Assembly: GCA_004557505.1 (NCBI GenBank) | Contig: SFGZ01000011.1 | Span: 1 to 64,000 of the forward strand | Direction of reading: 5' to 3' | DNA from: Coriobacteriaceae bacterium | GTDB taxonomy: Bacteria; Actinomycetota; Coriobacteriia; Coriobacteriales; Atopobiaceae | Length of the DNA: 64,000 nt | Shown: piece after piece, positions 28,420-36,886 of the stretch | Numbering within the stretch: position 1 is the stretch's first letter | Layout: the number at the start of each line of letters is the position of its first letter | Program-made: the position numbers and the translations under genes | The notes under the pieces: generated by a model | Told to the model about the DNA's origin: nothing | The model's input: only the letters and a program-made list of their open reading frames with translations | The model's database searches: none

Positions 28420-29187
28420 ATGCTCACAAAGAGGGTCATCCCCTGCCTGGACGTCAAGGACGGCCGCGTCGTCAAGGGCGTCAACTTCGTCGACCTGCGC
28501 GACGCCGGCGATCCCGTGGAGCTTGCGGCCAAGTACGACCGCGAGGGCGCGGACGAGGTGGTCTTCCTCGACATCACCGCGACCTCGGACGACCGCTCCA
28601 CCACGGTCGGGCTTGCCTCGCGCGCGGCAGGCCAGCTGCACATCCCCTATACCGTAGGCGGCGGCTTCCGCGACGTCGAGGGGTGTCGGGTGATGGTCTC
28701 GGCGGGTGCCGACAAGGTCTCCATCAACTCGGCGGCCGTGCGCGATCCCGCGCTCATCACGCGCGCCGCAAGCGCCTTCGGGAGTCAGGCCGTCGTCGTG
28801 GCCATCGATGCCAAGCGGGTGGGGCCTGGCGACACGTGGGAGGTCTACCTCGCCGGCGGACGCATCCCCACGGGCGTCGACGCCGTCCGGTGGGCCGAGG
28901 AGGCCGCCCGCCGTGGTGCCGGCGAGATCCTCCTCACGAGCATGGACCGCGACGGCACCAAGGACGGCTTCGACATCCCGCTCACCCGCGCCGTGTCGCG
29001 TGCCGTGGGCATACCCGTCATCGCCTCGGGCGGCGTGGGCACGCTCGAGCACTTCGCCGAGGGGATCATCGAGGCAGAGGCCGACGCCGTCCTCGCCGCG
29101 AGCGTCTTCCACTTCGGCACGTATACGGTGCGCCAGGTGAAGGAGTACATGGCGAGCCAGAACATCCCCGTGCGCCTCGACTTCTAG
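28420..29187 (+). CDS. hisF: Imidazole glycerol phosphate synthase, cyclase subunit
   Basis: TIM-barrel cyclase that joins PRFAR and ammonia (from HisH) into imidazole glycerol phosphate and AICAR. 255 residues. Catalytic Asp residues are in RVIPCLDVKDGRVVKG (near 11) and LLTSMDRDGTKDGFD; the phosphate loops YTVGGGFRD and ASGGVGTLEH are present. GAAGGGAAG precedes the ATG. Its end overlaps by 4 bases with the convergent flavoprotein gene. Confidence 0.97.
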   Translation: MLTKRVIPCLDVKDGRVVKGVNFVDLRDAGDPVELAAKYDREGADEVVFLDITATSDDRSTTVGLASRAAGQLHIPYTVGGGFRDVEGCRVMVSAGADKVSINSAAVRDPALITRAASAFGSQAVVVAIDAKRVGPGDTWEVYLAGGRIPTGVDAVRWAEEAARRGAGEILLTSMDRDGTKDGFDIPLTRAVSRAVGIPVIASGGVGTLEHFAEGIIEAEADAVLAASVFHFGTYTVRQVKEYMASQNIPVRLDF

Positions 29188-30788
29188 CCGCGGGGCGTCC
29201 CGCGACGCCGCGCCACGGGGACCCCGTCCTCGAGGGCTATCACGAGGGGCCGGGCTTGGGCTGGGTCTGGCTGGGGGTAGTCGCAGCGAAAGTGGGCGCC
29301 GCGGCTCTCCCGCCGCTCCAACATGGCGCAGACCAGCGCCGAGGCCGACAAGGCCGCCTGCCGGGCTCGTGTCGTGGCGCTTGCCGCCAGCACGTCCTTT
29401 GTCGGCCTCGACTCGCGCGCGAGGCGCTCCGCCAGCCCACCGAGGCGCTCCCGGGCGCTCCCGAGCCCCTCCTCGCTGCGGAGGATGAGGCACCGCCCGT
29501 CCATGAGACGGCGGAGGTCGCGCATGACCTCGCGCGCGCAGGGGGCTGCCGCCAGCGCCGGCAGGGGCGCCTCGCCACAGGCGCCAGCGCGGTGTCCCCG
29601 CCCCGCCCACGCCGCCGACTGCCCGGCAATGCGGCCGAACACCAGGGCGTTGGCGCTCGAGAGCCCGCCTATGCGGTCGGCTCCGTGCATGCCCCCCGTG
29701 GCCTCCCCGCAGGCAAAGAGCCCGGGCACCCCGGTGGAGGCGTCTGGACCGATGAGGATCCCGCCGTTGGAGGCATGGGCGTAGGGCAGTATGCGGACGT
29801 CCCTGGACGGGCTTGTGCCAAAGGCGCTCTCGAACCAGTCGAAGTAGGTCCTCATGAACTCGGGCATGCGCGCGGGGAGGGCGTAGGTGACGGCCGCCCC
29901 GCGCGGTCCCGCCTGTGCCAACGCCAGGTCAACAATATGGTCGGGCAGGCTGGCGGTGAAGGGGCCGTGGCCGGCGCGGGACTCCAAAAGCGACCGTTCA
30001 TGGGGTGCCGAGAAGCCTTCGAGGCGTGCGAACCGGAAGGTCCTCTCGTTGAAGACGACTCCGCCCACGGGCGAGACAAGGCCGGGCATGATCTGGATAA
30101 ACTCAATATTGACAAGGCGCGCCCCATGGGCCAGGGCGACGGCGGCGGCGGTTCCGCTTGCATCGGGCATGGTGAGCGTTCGCCCGTAGAGGCCGCCAAA
30201 GCCGCCCGTGGCAAGGATGACGGCCCCGGCGTCCACGCGAAGGAGCCTGGCGGACTTCCGGTTGGCGAGAAGGGCCCCTCCCACGCCGCCTGGCCCCCCG
30301 ACGAGGTCAACCAGGTCGTGAAAGGGCAGCTCGCTGACGGCTGCCCCATAAAGGGCCGGGCCCATGGCCTCCCGAAAGGGCCCGCGACCCAACCCGTGCC
30401 AGCTGCGGCGCTTGTGGTCAAAGCAGGGGATGAAGTCCCGCTCGTCGGGCGCCTCGGCCCTCCTCAGCCCAACGCCGAGGGCGTCCAGCCACGCCACGGC
30501 CCCGTCTATGCCGTCCACGAGGGTGCGGGACAGCCTCTCGATTGCGACCCCGCGACCGACCTCCAGCACCGATGCGAGCAAATCGGCCCCGTCCCCGGGC
30601 CCGTCAGGACCCACAAGGCCAAGCCCCCAGGTTCCGGGGAAGAAGCTCGATCCCGAGAAGACCGGGCCGGAGCAGGCCAGGGCCACCCGCGCCCCGTCCC
30701 GGGCGGCCGCGAGCGCCGCCGTCGTCCCGGCCAGCCCCGCCCCCACAACGAGTACGTCGCAGCCCAGGGAGTCAACCTCGCCTGCCAT
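29184..30788 (-). CDS. FAD-dependent oxidoreductase, L-aspartate oxidase (NadB)-like
   Basis: Flavoprotein of the fumarate reductase/succinate dehydrogenase/L-aspartate oxidase superfamily, 534 residues. It has the N-terminal FAD fold DVLVVGAGLAGTTAALAAARDG, a middle ATGGFGGLYG and HGADRIGGLSSANALVFGR, and a C-terminal helical region with SRGAHFRCDYP, which resembles the SRG-H---DYP motif of NadB. It could make iminoaspartate for NAD synthesis or reduce a fumarate-like acceptor; no nadA or nadC is adjacent. It is the only minus-strand gene in the 16-35 kb block and splits hisF from hisI. AAGGAGG lies before the ATG. hisI is divergent 51 bases away, so the two genes may share a promoter region. 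Confidence 0.8.
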   Translation of the reverse strand: MAGEVDSLGCDVLVVGAGLAGTTAALAAARDGARVALACSGPVFSGSSFFPGTWGLGLVGPDGPGDGADLLASVLEVGRGVAIERLSRTLVDGIDGAVAWLDALGVGLRRAEAPDERDFIPCFDHKRRSWHGLGRGPFREAMGPALYGAAVSELPFHDLVDLVGGPGGVGGALLANRKSARLLRVDAGAVILATGGFGGLYGRTLTMPDASGTAAAVALAHGARLVNIEFIQIMPGLVSPVGGVVFNERTFRFARLEGFSAPHERSLLESRAGHGPFTASLPDHIVDLALAQAGPRGAAVTYALPARMPEFMRTYFDWFESAFGTSPSRDVRILPYAHASNGGILIGPDASTGVPGLFACGEATGGMHGADRIGGLSSANALVFGRIAGQSAAWAGRGHRAGACGEAPLPALAAAPCAREVMRDLRRLMDGRCLILRSEEGLGSARERLGGLAERLARESRPTKDVLAASATTRARQAALSASALVCAMLERRESRGAHFRCDYPQPDPAQARPLVIALEDGVPVARRRGTPRG

Positions 30789-30839
30789 GGCGATCCTCCT
30801 TACGTGCTAAAGTAAAAGGGCTAGGACCTTGGAGGCCAC

Positions 30840-31220
30840 ATGTCCCACAGTGACGCACAGTATACCTACTCCGGCGAGCGCCCCTCGCCCGTCAGCCTGC
30901 CTGACGCCCGCATCCGCTTTGACGAACGGGGCCTGGTGCCCGTGGTGGTGCAGCAATCGGGTACGGGCGAGGTGCTCATGGTCGCCTGGTCAAACCGGGA
31001 GGCGCTCGAGCGCACCATCAGGACGCGCACCAGCTGGTTCTGGTCCCGCTCGCGCAATGAGCTCTGGAACAAGGGCGCCACCAGCGGAAACGTGCAGCAG
31101 GTGCGCCACGTGCTCGTCGACTGCGACGCAGACACCATCGTCTACGTGGTTGACTCGCCCGGCCCCGCCTGCCACACCGGTCACCGCAGCTGCTTCTTCC
31201 GCGAGGTGCCCCTGGCGTGA
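30840..31220 (+). CDS. hisI: Phosphoribosyl-AMP cyclohydrolase
   Basis: Third step of histidine synthesis (opening of the adenine ring of PR-AMP). 126 residues. Signature motifs: SRSRNELWNKGATSGN, the metal-binding VDCDADT and the zinc/catalytic GPACHTGHRSCFF. TTGGAGG precedes the ATG. Its TGA stop overlaps a GTGA at which the hisE frame could also start. Unlike enterobacteria, hisI and hisE are separate genes. Confidence 0.96.
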   Translation: MSHSDAQYTYSGERPSPVSLPDARIRFDERGLVPVVVQQSGTGEVLMVAWSNREALERTIRTRTSWFWSRSRNELWNKGATSGNVQQVRHVLVDCDADTIVYVVDSPGPACHTGHRSCFFREVPLA

Positions 31221-31291
31221 GCGCTGCCGCGCGCGCCGTGCCACCCGCACGCATTGATGTCGATCGGCTTGCCGATGCCAAAGGAGACGAG

Positions 31292-31615
31292 ATGGGCGTC
31301 AGAACCGCAGACGTGAGGGACGGAAACATAGGGGAGACCCTGGAGGGGCTTGCCGCCGTCATCCACGAGCGGGCAGGCTCGGCCTTGCCGGACACGTCCT
31401 ATACCGCGTTCCTCCTTGCGCCCGAGAAGGGCGACAAGCTCCTCTCCAAGCTTGCCGAGGAGTCCTCGGAGGTCATCATGGCCTGCAAGGACGGGGACCA
31501 CGACCACATCCGCTACGAGATGGCAGACCTCCTCTACCACATGCTCGTGGTTGCCGAGAAGCACGGCATCACGCTCGACGAGCTGGCGGGCGAGCTTGAC
31601 GCCCGCCGCAAGTAG
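31292..31615 (+). CDS. hisE: Phosphoribosyl-ATP pyrophosphatase
   Basis: Second step of histidine synthesis (PR-ATP to PR-AMP). All-alpha MazG-like fold: SYTAFLLAPEKGDKLLSKLAEESSEVIMACKDG with the EExxE metal motif, then RYEMADLLYHMLVVAEKHG. The ATG at 31292 has AAAGGAG 5 bases upstream and yields 107 residues; the frame is open back to a GTG at 31217 overlapping hisI (132 residues), so the longer form cannot be excluded. With it, all his steps except histidinol-phosphatase are encoded in the window. Confidence 0.93.
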   Translation: MGVRTADVRDGNIGETLEGLAAVIHERAGSALPDTSYTAFLLAPEKGDKLLSKLAEESSEVIMACKDGDHDHIRYEMADLLYHMLVVAEKHGITLDELAGELDARRK

Positions 31616-31638
31616 GCAGAGGCGGAGGCAGCCCAGGC

Positions 31639-32901
31639 ATGGCGACAAGGCCCAGAAACATCGGCACCGACGAGCTCTCCCGGAGGATCCAGCCAGTCAT
31701 CCTGGGGGCCGACTACTCCTGCTATGCGTACGTCCGCGCCTTCTGGGAGGCCTACCGGGTCCGTTCGATGATCTACGCGGGCTCTGACATCAAGTCCATC
31801 TCGCGCACCAGGTTCGCCGACTACCACGTGGAGGAGGGCGTCGACTCCGAGGAGGTCCTCATCCCGCTGCTCGGGCGCATGGGCGACCGGCTCTGCGCGG
31901 AGGGTCGCGTGCCGTTCCTCGTGACCTGCGGAGACTTCTACGCGCGCATCGTCTCCAAGCACAAGCCGGAGCTTGAGCGCTGGTACTACACGCCGGTCGT
32001 GGACTTCGACGTCCTTGACTTCGTAACCCAGAAGCAGAACTTCTACGAGGTGTGCGAGCAGGTGGGCATGGCCTATCCCAAGACGCGCTTCCTCGACTGC
32101 TCGCTTAAGGGCGCAGCCCCCGACGACGAGGGCTTCGCGTATCCGTTGGTGGCGAAGCCATCCAACTCCGCCCACTACCACTACGCCGAGTTCGAGGGCA
32201 AGAGGAAGGTCTTCGTGATCCAGACGCCGGAGGAGCTGCGGCGGGTCTACGCGGCCCTCCAGGACTCGTGCTATGACGACAGCCTCATCGTCCAGGAGTT
32301 CGTTCCGGGCGGGGACTCCCACATGTACGCGCTCTACTGCTACGCGGACAGGGACTCCAACCCGGTCTTCACGGTCTGTGGCCACGTGGGCCTCGAGGAC
32401 CATCACCCCGGCGCCATCGGCAACGCGGTCGCCATCGTGCCCGAGCCAAACGAGGAGATGGCCTCCGCCGTCGCGCGCTTCCTCAAGAAGGTCGGCTACC
32501 ACGGCATGTGCTGCTTCGACGCAAAATACGACGCGCGCGACGGGAGCTACCGCTTCCTCGAGATGAACGCCCGCCCAGGCCGCAGCTCCTGGCTCGTGCT
32601 CCTCTCGGGCATCAACTACGCCCGGATCCAGGTGGAGGACGTCGTGCTCGGCGTGTCTCCCGACCCCGTAAAGCCTCGGGGAGGCTGGGCCTACGTGGGC
32701 GTCCCCAAGGCCGTGATCGAGCGCTGCATGCCTGACGTGCCGGTGAGGGGGCGCGTGCTCAAGGCATACGACAACCGCACCGCCAGCTTTGCGCTCGACT
32801 GGCCGGCCGACTCGCTTTCCCAGCGCTTCTGGGCGAGGGTCAACTTCATGCACCAGGTCTCAAAGTTCAAGCGCTACCTCCCCGAGCCGGACCAGCCGTG
32901 A
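31639..32901 (+). CDS. ATP-grasp ligase, D-aspartate ligase-like
   Basis: 420-residue ATP-grasp protein. The N-terminal pre-grasp domain begins QPVILGADYSCYAYVRAFWEAY, similar to what I recall of D-aspartate ligases (Asl) that add D-Asp to the stem-peptide lysine of peptidoglycan. The ATP-binding region has LVAKPSNS, LIVQEFVPGG and a metal/catalytic segment FLEMNARPGRSSW. If that role holds, it would make the cell-wall cross-bridge in the cytoplasm. It lies 23 bases after hisE and may be co-transcribed. An alternative is another carboxylate-amine ligase, since ATP-grasp enzymes are hard to assign by eye. Confidence 0.7.
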   Translation: MATRPRNIGTDELSRRIQPVILGADYSCYAYVRAFWEAYRVRSMIYAGSDIKSISRTRFADYHVEEGVDSEEVLIPLLGRMGDRLCAEGRVPFLVTCGDFYARIVSKHKPELERWYYTPVVDFDVLDFVTQKQNFYEVCEQVGMAYPKTRFLDCSLKGAAPDDEGFAYPLVAKPSNSAHYHYAEFEGKRKVFVIQTPEELRRVYAALQDSCYDDSLIVQEFVPGGDSHMYALYCYADRDSNPVFTVCGHVGLEDHHPGAIGNAVAIVPEPNEEMASAVARFLKKVGYHGMCCFDAKYDARDGSYRFLEMNARPGRSSWLVLLSGINYARIQVEDVVLGVSPDPVKPRGGWAYVGVPKAVIERCMPDVPVRGRVLKAYDNRTASFALDWPADSLSQRFWARVNFMHQVSKFKRYLPEPDQP

Positions 32902-32938
32902 CGGCCAGACGTCCCAGTGCGGGAAGGCGCTGTGCCCC

Positions 32939-34930
32939 ATGACAATCCGCGACCCCGGGGCCCACCCCGACTTCGATGACGCGCGGCCCCTCGAGGAGGG
33001 CCTGCCCGAGCTGCGCCGCCAGGTGGACGACGCGCCCGCAGACCCCGGCTGCTACCTCTGGCGAGACGCCCGCGGCCAGGTCGTCTACGTGGGCAAGGCC
33101 AAAAACCTGCGCGCCCGCCTGCGCCAGTACGTGACGCTCCAGGACGACCGCGACAAGATCCCCCTCATGATGCAGGTGGTAAGGTCGTTCGACTACATCG
33201 TGGTCGGCTCCGAGCATGAGGCCCTCGTACTCGAGCGCAACCTCATAGCACAGTACCACCCGTACTTCAACGTAGACTTCAAGGACGACAAGAGCTACCC
33301 CTACATAGCCATCACCGAGTCGGACGTCTTCCCGGCCATCAAGTACACCCGCGAGCGCCACCGCAAGGGCACGCGCTACTTTGGCCCCTACACCGACGCC
33401 CACGCCGCGCGCGACACCATCGACACCCTGCGCAAGGTCGTGCCCATCTGCACGGCCGGCTGCGTGGAGTGGAAGCGCTGCCGCCGCGAGCTCGAGCGAC
33501 GCCCGGGCGAGGCGGCCGTGGCAAACCTGGCCCTGGCCCGCACGGGACGCCCCTGCTTCGACTACCACGTGGGCAAGGGCCCGGGCGTCTGCATGGGCGC
33601 CATCGACACCGTCGAGTACGCCAGGCACGTGCGCCAGGTGGAGGACTTCCTCGCCGGGCGGCGCTCGCACGTGGTCTCGGCCGTGGAGGAGCAGATGCAT
33701 GCTGCCGCCGCGGACCTCGACTTCGAGCGGGCGGGCCGCCTCAAGGCGCGCCTCGAGAACCTCAGCGCCCTCGACGACCGCCAGCAGGTCATGTTCTCCA
33801 CGGGCGTCTCGCTCGACCTCATCGGCTTCTACCGCGAGGAGACCATCAGCGCCGCCTGCGTCTTCGTGGTGCGCGAGGGACGCACGGTGCGCACGGTCGA
33901 GTTCATCCTCGACAAGGGCGCCGACGTGGGCGAGATAGAGCTCCAGGGCGGCTTCCTCAAGCGCTACTACGACGAGACGGCCGACATCCCCTCCGAGGTC
34001 GACGTCGACGTGGACCTGCCGGACGCCGAGCTGCTCTCGGGGTGGCTTGCCGAGAAGCGCGGCCGTGCCTGCCGCATACATCGCCCGCAGCGGGGCGAGA
34101 AGCGCCACCTGCTCGACATGGCGGCGGCCAACGCCCGTCACGCGCTCATGCGCTACATGGTGCGCACGGGCTACGCGGACGACCGTACCAACCAGGCGCT
34201 GCTTCAGCTCGAGAGCGCGCTCGCGCTCGACGCGCCGCCCATGCGCATCGAGTGCTTCGACATCTCGACGCTCCACGGCCACTTCACGGTGGCGTCCATG
34301 GTCGTCTTTACCAACGGCCGTCCCGACAAGGCCCAATACCGGCGCTTCAAGATCCGGACGCCGCTCACCGAGGCGAACGACTTCGCGAGCATGTCCGAGG
34401 TCCTCGCACGTCGCTACGCGCCCGGGCGCATGGCCGACGAGCGCTTTGGCTCGCGTCCCGACCTGCTCGTGGTCGATGGCGGTAAGCCCCAGCTCACGGC
34501 CGCCATGGAGCAGCTCTCCGCGCTGGGTCTCGACATCCCGGTGTGCGGCCTCGCCAAGTCGGACGAGGAGGTCTTCGTTCCCTGGGACGAGACGCCCGTG
34601 GTGCTCCCCTCGGGCTCGGCCTCGCTCTACCTCATCAAGCGGGTGCGCGACGAGTCGCACCGCTTTGCCATCGCTTTCCATCGCGAGCTGCGCGACAAGG
34701 CCATGACCGTCTCGGTCCTCGACGACATCCCGGGCATAGGCCCCAAGCGCAAGCGCGCCCTCATGCGCCGCTTCGGCTCGCTCAAGCGCCTCCGGGCGGC
34801 GGGCGCGGAGCAGATCGCCGCAGTGCCGGGAATCCCACCAGAGGTGGCCCAGGCCGTCTGGGAGGCCCTCCGGGCCTCGGCGGATGAGGGGGCCGTCGGC
34901 GGCGCATCGGATGCCGCCTCGGGCGAATGA
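32939..34930 (+). CDS. uvrC: UvrABC excision nuclease subunit C
   Basis: Makes both incisions in nucleotide excision repair. 663 residues. Order: GIY-YIG nuclease (GCYLW...VVYVGKAKNLRARLRQY, about 37-65), Cys-containing middle region, UVR motif (FERAGRLKARLENL, about 262), RNase H-like nuclease (ECFDISTLHG, DLLVVDGGKPQL) and C-terminal helix-hairpin-helix (DDIPGIGPKRKRALMRRFGS, AVPGIPPEVA). Start ATG at 32939 has only a distant GGGAAGG, so the exact start is less certain. It is 37 bases after the ATP-grasp gene. uvrB is not in the window. Confidence 0.97.
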   Translation: MTIRDPGAHPDFDDARPLEEGLPELRRQVDDAPADPGCYLWRDARGQVVYVGKAKNLRARLRQYVTLQDDRDKIPLMMQVVRSFDYIVVGSEHEALVLERNLIAQYHPYFNVDFKDDKSYPYIAITESDVFPAIKYTRERHRKGTRYFGPYTDAHAARDTIDTLRKVVPICTAGCVEWKRCRRELERRPGEAAVANLALARTGRPCFDYHVGKGPGVCMGAIDTVEYARHVRQVEDFLAGRRSHVVSAVEEQMHAAAADLDFERAGRLKARLENLSALDDRQQVMFSTGVSLDLIGFYREETISAACVFVVREGRTVRTVEFILDKGADVGEIELQGGFLKRYYDETADIPSEVDVDVDLPDAELLSGWLAEKRGRACRIHRPQRGEKRHLLDMAAANARHALMRYMVRTGYADDRTNQALLQLESALALDAPPMRIECFDISTLHGHFTVASMVVFTNGRPDKAQYRRFKIRTPLTEANDFASMSEVLARRYAPGRMADERFGSRPDLLVVDGGKPQLTAAMEQLSALGLDIPVCGLAKSDEEVFVPWDETPVVLPSGSASLYLIKRVRDESHRFAIAFHRELRDKAMTVSVLDDIPGIGPKRKRALMRRFGSLKRLRAAGAEQIAAVPGIPPEVAQAVWEALRASADEGAVGGASDAASGE

Positions 34931-35088
34931 TGCCATTGGCCTGCAAATTAGTTGGTATTGTCGGCAAAAAAGAAGAAGGTTCCGAAAGATTGGGGCGTCG
35001 GGCGCGCCTGGGCTCCGGCGGAGTCGACCGTTGATGGAATGATTGGCACCGGCGACGGCCGGTTGGGAGAGAGCCATACCTCACTCTA

Positions 35089-35094
35089 TATAAT
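35089..35094 (+). promoter_or_regulatory. TATAAT box upstream of the ABC transporter operon
   Basis: A perfect -10 hexamer TATAAT 54 bases before the substrate-binding protein ATG. The nearest -35-like hexamer TTGGGA (35063-35068) is at a long 20-base spacing, so an activator or extended recognition may be needed. This is the only strong promoter-like site ahead of the sialic acid gene cluster. Confidence 0.5.
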
Positions 35095-35147
35095 GAGTAA
35101 AGATTCGAGTACTTTCTCGAAGGCGTTCCTAGGAGGAGATAAGGAAG

Positions 35148-36764
35148 ATGACCATGAAGAACCTAACTGACAGTGCCGTCTCTCGTCGCGCGTTCCTTGG
35201 CGGGACGGCCGTCGCCGCCGCCCTCGGCCTTGTCGCATGCGGCGGCGGTGCCTCCACCGCTTCCTCTGGCAAGGATGGCAAGGAGTCCGGGGGCGCTACG
35301 GGTGGTGGCGTCATCACGGCCGGCTCCGCCTATGCCCCCTCGAGCTATGACCCCTACAGCACCGGATCCGCCGTGCTCCTGGGCACCAACTGGCATGTCA
35401 TCGAGGGCCTCTACGGCATCGACTACCACGACTACAGCACCTTCAACGAGCTCGCCACCGGCGACCCCAAGCAGATAGACGACACCACCTTCGAGGTCAC
35501 CATCCGCGACGGCGCCAAGTACTCCGACGGCACCGACGTGGTGGCCGAGGACGTCGCGACCGCGTTCCAGCGCGCCAAGGACGGCGGCACCTACACCTCG
35601 TTCATGAACCCCATCGCATCCATCGAGGCCAAGGACAAGAAGACCGTCACCATCACCACCGCCATCCCCAACTTCGGCCTGCTCAAGGATCGCCTGGCAA
35701 TCATCCGCGTCTGCCCGGCGTCCATGAGCATCGAAGAGCTCGCGAAGCGGCCCGTCGGCTCCGGCCCCTGGATGTATGAGTCCACCTCGGACACGACCCT
35801 GGAGCTTGTCCCCAACCCCAACTACAACGGCGAGCTGAAGCCGTCCGACACCAAGATCCACATCGACATCCTGACCGACGCCACCGCGCGCGTGAACGCC
35901 CAGCGCGAGGGCTCCACGCTCGTCATGGAGATGGTCACCGCCGACGCCGTCGAGCAGGTCGAGGCCGCCGGCTGCAAGGTCGACAACGTTCAGGGCTTTG
36001 GCACCCGCTTCCTCATGTTCAACGTCGCCAAGGCGCCGTGGGACAACGTCAAGGCCCGCCAGGCCGTCATGTACGCCCTGAACGTCGACCAGATGGTCTC
36101 CAACGCCTTCGCCGGCCTCGCCTCCCCGGCCACATGCTACCTGCCCGACTCCTTCGCCAACTACCACAAGGCCTCCACGGTCTACACCTATGACCAGGAC
36201 AAGGCCAAGTCCCTCATCAAGGACGCCGGCATCACCCCCGGTGCCATCACGCTGCGCACCACGGACAACGAGCAGGTGAAGGCCATGGCAACGCAGGTCA
36301 AGAACGACCTCGACGCCATTGGCTTCAGCGTGACGATCCAGACCGACACCTCGCCCGCCACCTACGCCGCCATCGACGGCGGCGAGGCCTATGACCTCCT
36401 GCTCGCCCCCGGTGACCCATCCTGCTTTGGCGGCGACACCGACCTGCTCCTCAACTGGTGGTTCGGCGACAACGTTTGGATGCAGACGCGCTGCCCGTGG
36501 AGCACCTCCGACGAGTGGAAGCACCTCAGCGAGCTCATGCACACCGCCCTCGGCCAGTCCGGCGACGAGCAGCAGCAGACCTGGAACGAGTGCTTCGACA
36601 TTCTTGCCGAGAACGTGGTCCTCTACCCGGTCGTGCATGTCAAGACCGTGACCGCCTCGTGGGCCGATCCCAAGGCCGCGCCCAACGGCGTCGCGATCGA
36701 CGGCTTCAAGGGCATCGGCACCACCGGCATGACGTTCCTCGGCGCCAAGACGGTCTCCGCGTAA
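35148..36764 (+). CDS. ABC transporter substrate-binding lipoprotein, family 5 (Dpp/SatA-like)
   Basis: Extracellular solute receptor anchored by lipid. 538 residues with a twin-arginine signal (SRRAFLGG, R13-R14) and a lipobox LVAC with Cys31, then a Ser/Gly linker. The mature part has the family-5 bilobal fold (YKxSDGTDVVAEDVATAFQRAKD, GSGPWMY, ARQAVMYALNVDQM). Family 5 proteins bind peptides, nickel or sugars. Because nanE, a ROK kinase and a NanA-type aldolase follow in the same direction, I infer sialic acid or a sialo-compound as ligand, as known for SatA-type transporters. AGGAGG lies upstream; ATG at 35154 is an alternative start. Confidence 0.88.
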   Translation: MTMKNLTDSAVSRRAFLGGTAVAAALGLVACGGGASTASSGKDGKESGGATGGGVITAGSAYAPSSYDPYSTGSAVLLGTNWHVIEGLYGIDYHDYSTFNELATGDPKQIDDTTFEVTIRDGAKYSDGTDVVAEDVATAFQRAKDGGTYTSFMNPIASIEAKDKKTVTITTAIPNFGLLKDRLAIIRVCPASMSIEELAKRPVGSGPWMYESTSDTTLELVPNPNYNGELKPSDTKIHIDILTDATARVNAQREGSTLVMEMVTADAVEQVEAAGCKVDNVQGFGTRFLMFNVAKAPWDNVKARQAVMYALNVDQMVSNAFAGLASPATCYLPDSFANYHKASTVYTYDQDKAKSLIKDAGITPGAITLRTTDNEQVKAMATQVKNDLDAIGFSVTIQTDTSPATYAAIDGGEAYDLLLAPGDPSCFGGDTDLLLNWWFGDNVWMQTRCPWSTSDEWKHLSELMHTALGQSGDEQQQTWNECFDILAENVVLYPVVHVKTVTASWADPKAAPNGVAIDGFKGIGTTGMTFLGAKTVSA

Positions 36765-36808
36765 ACCGAGCCCGCTCTTGGTCTACGTGCCAAGCGAACC
36801 GGAAGCAA

Positions 36809-36846
36809 GGAGAGGCCCTGGCGACGGGCGTTACCGGGGCCTCTCC
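36809..36846 (+). terminator. Intercistronic stem-loop after the binding-protein gene
   Basis: Perfect 10-bp stem GGAGAGGCCC / GGGCCTCTCC with an 18-base loop and no T-tract. Stem-loops between a binding protein and its permease commonly limit read-through or protect the upstream mRNA, making more receptor than permease; that role is inferred here. Confidence 0.6.
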
Positions 36847-36886
36847 GGCTTGATCCTGTCCGCTGAAACACAGTAAGGAGGAAATC

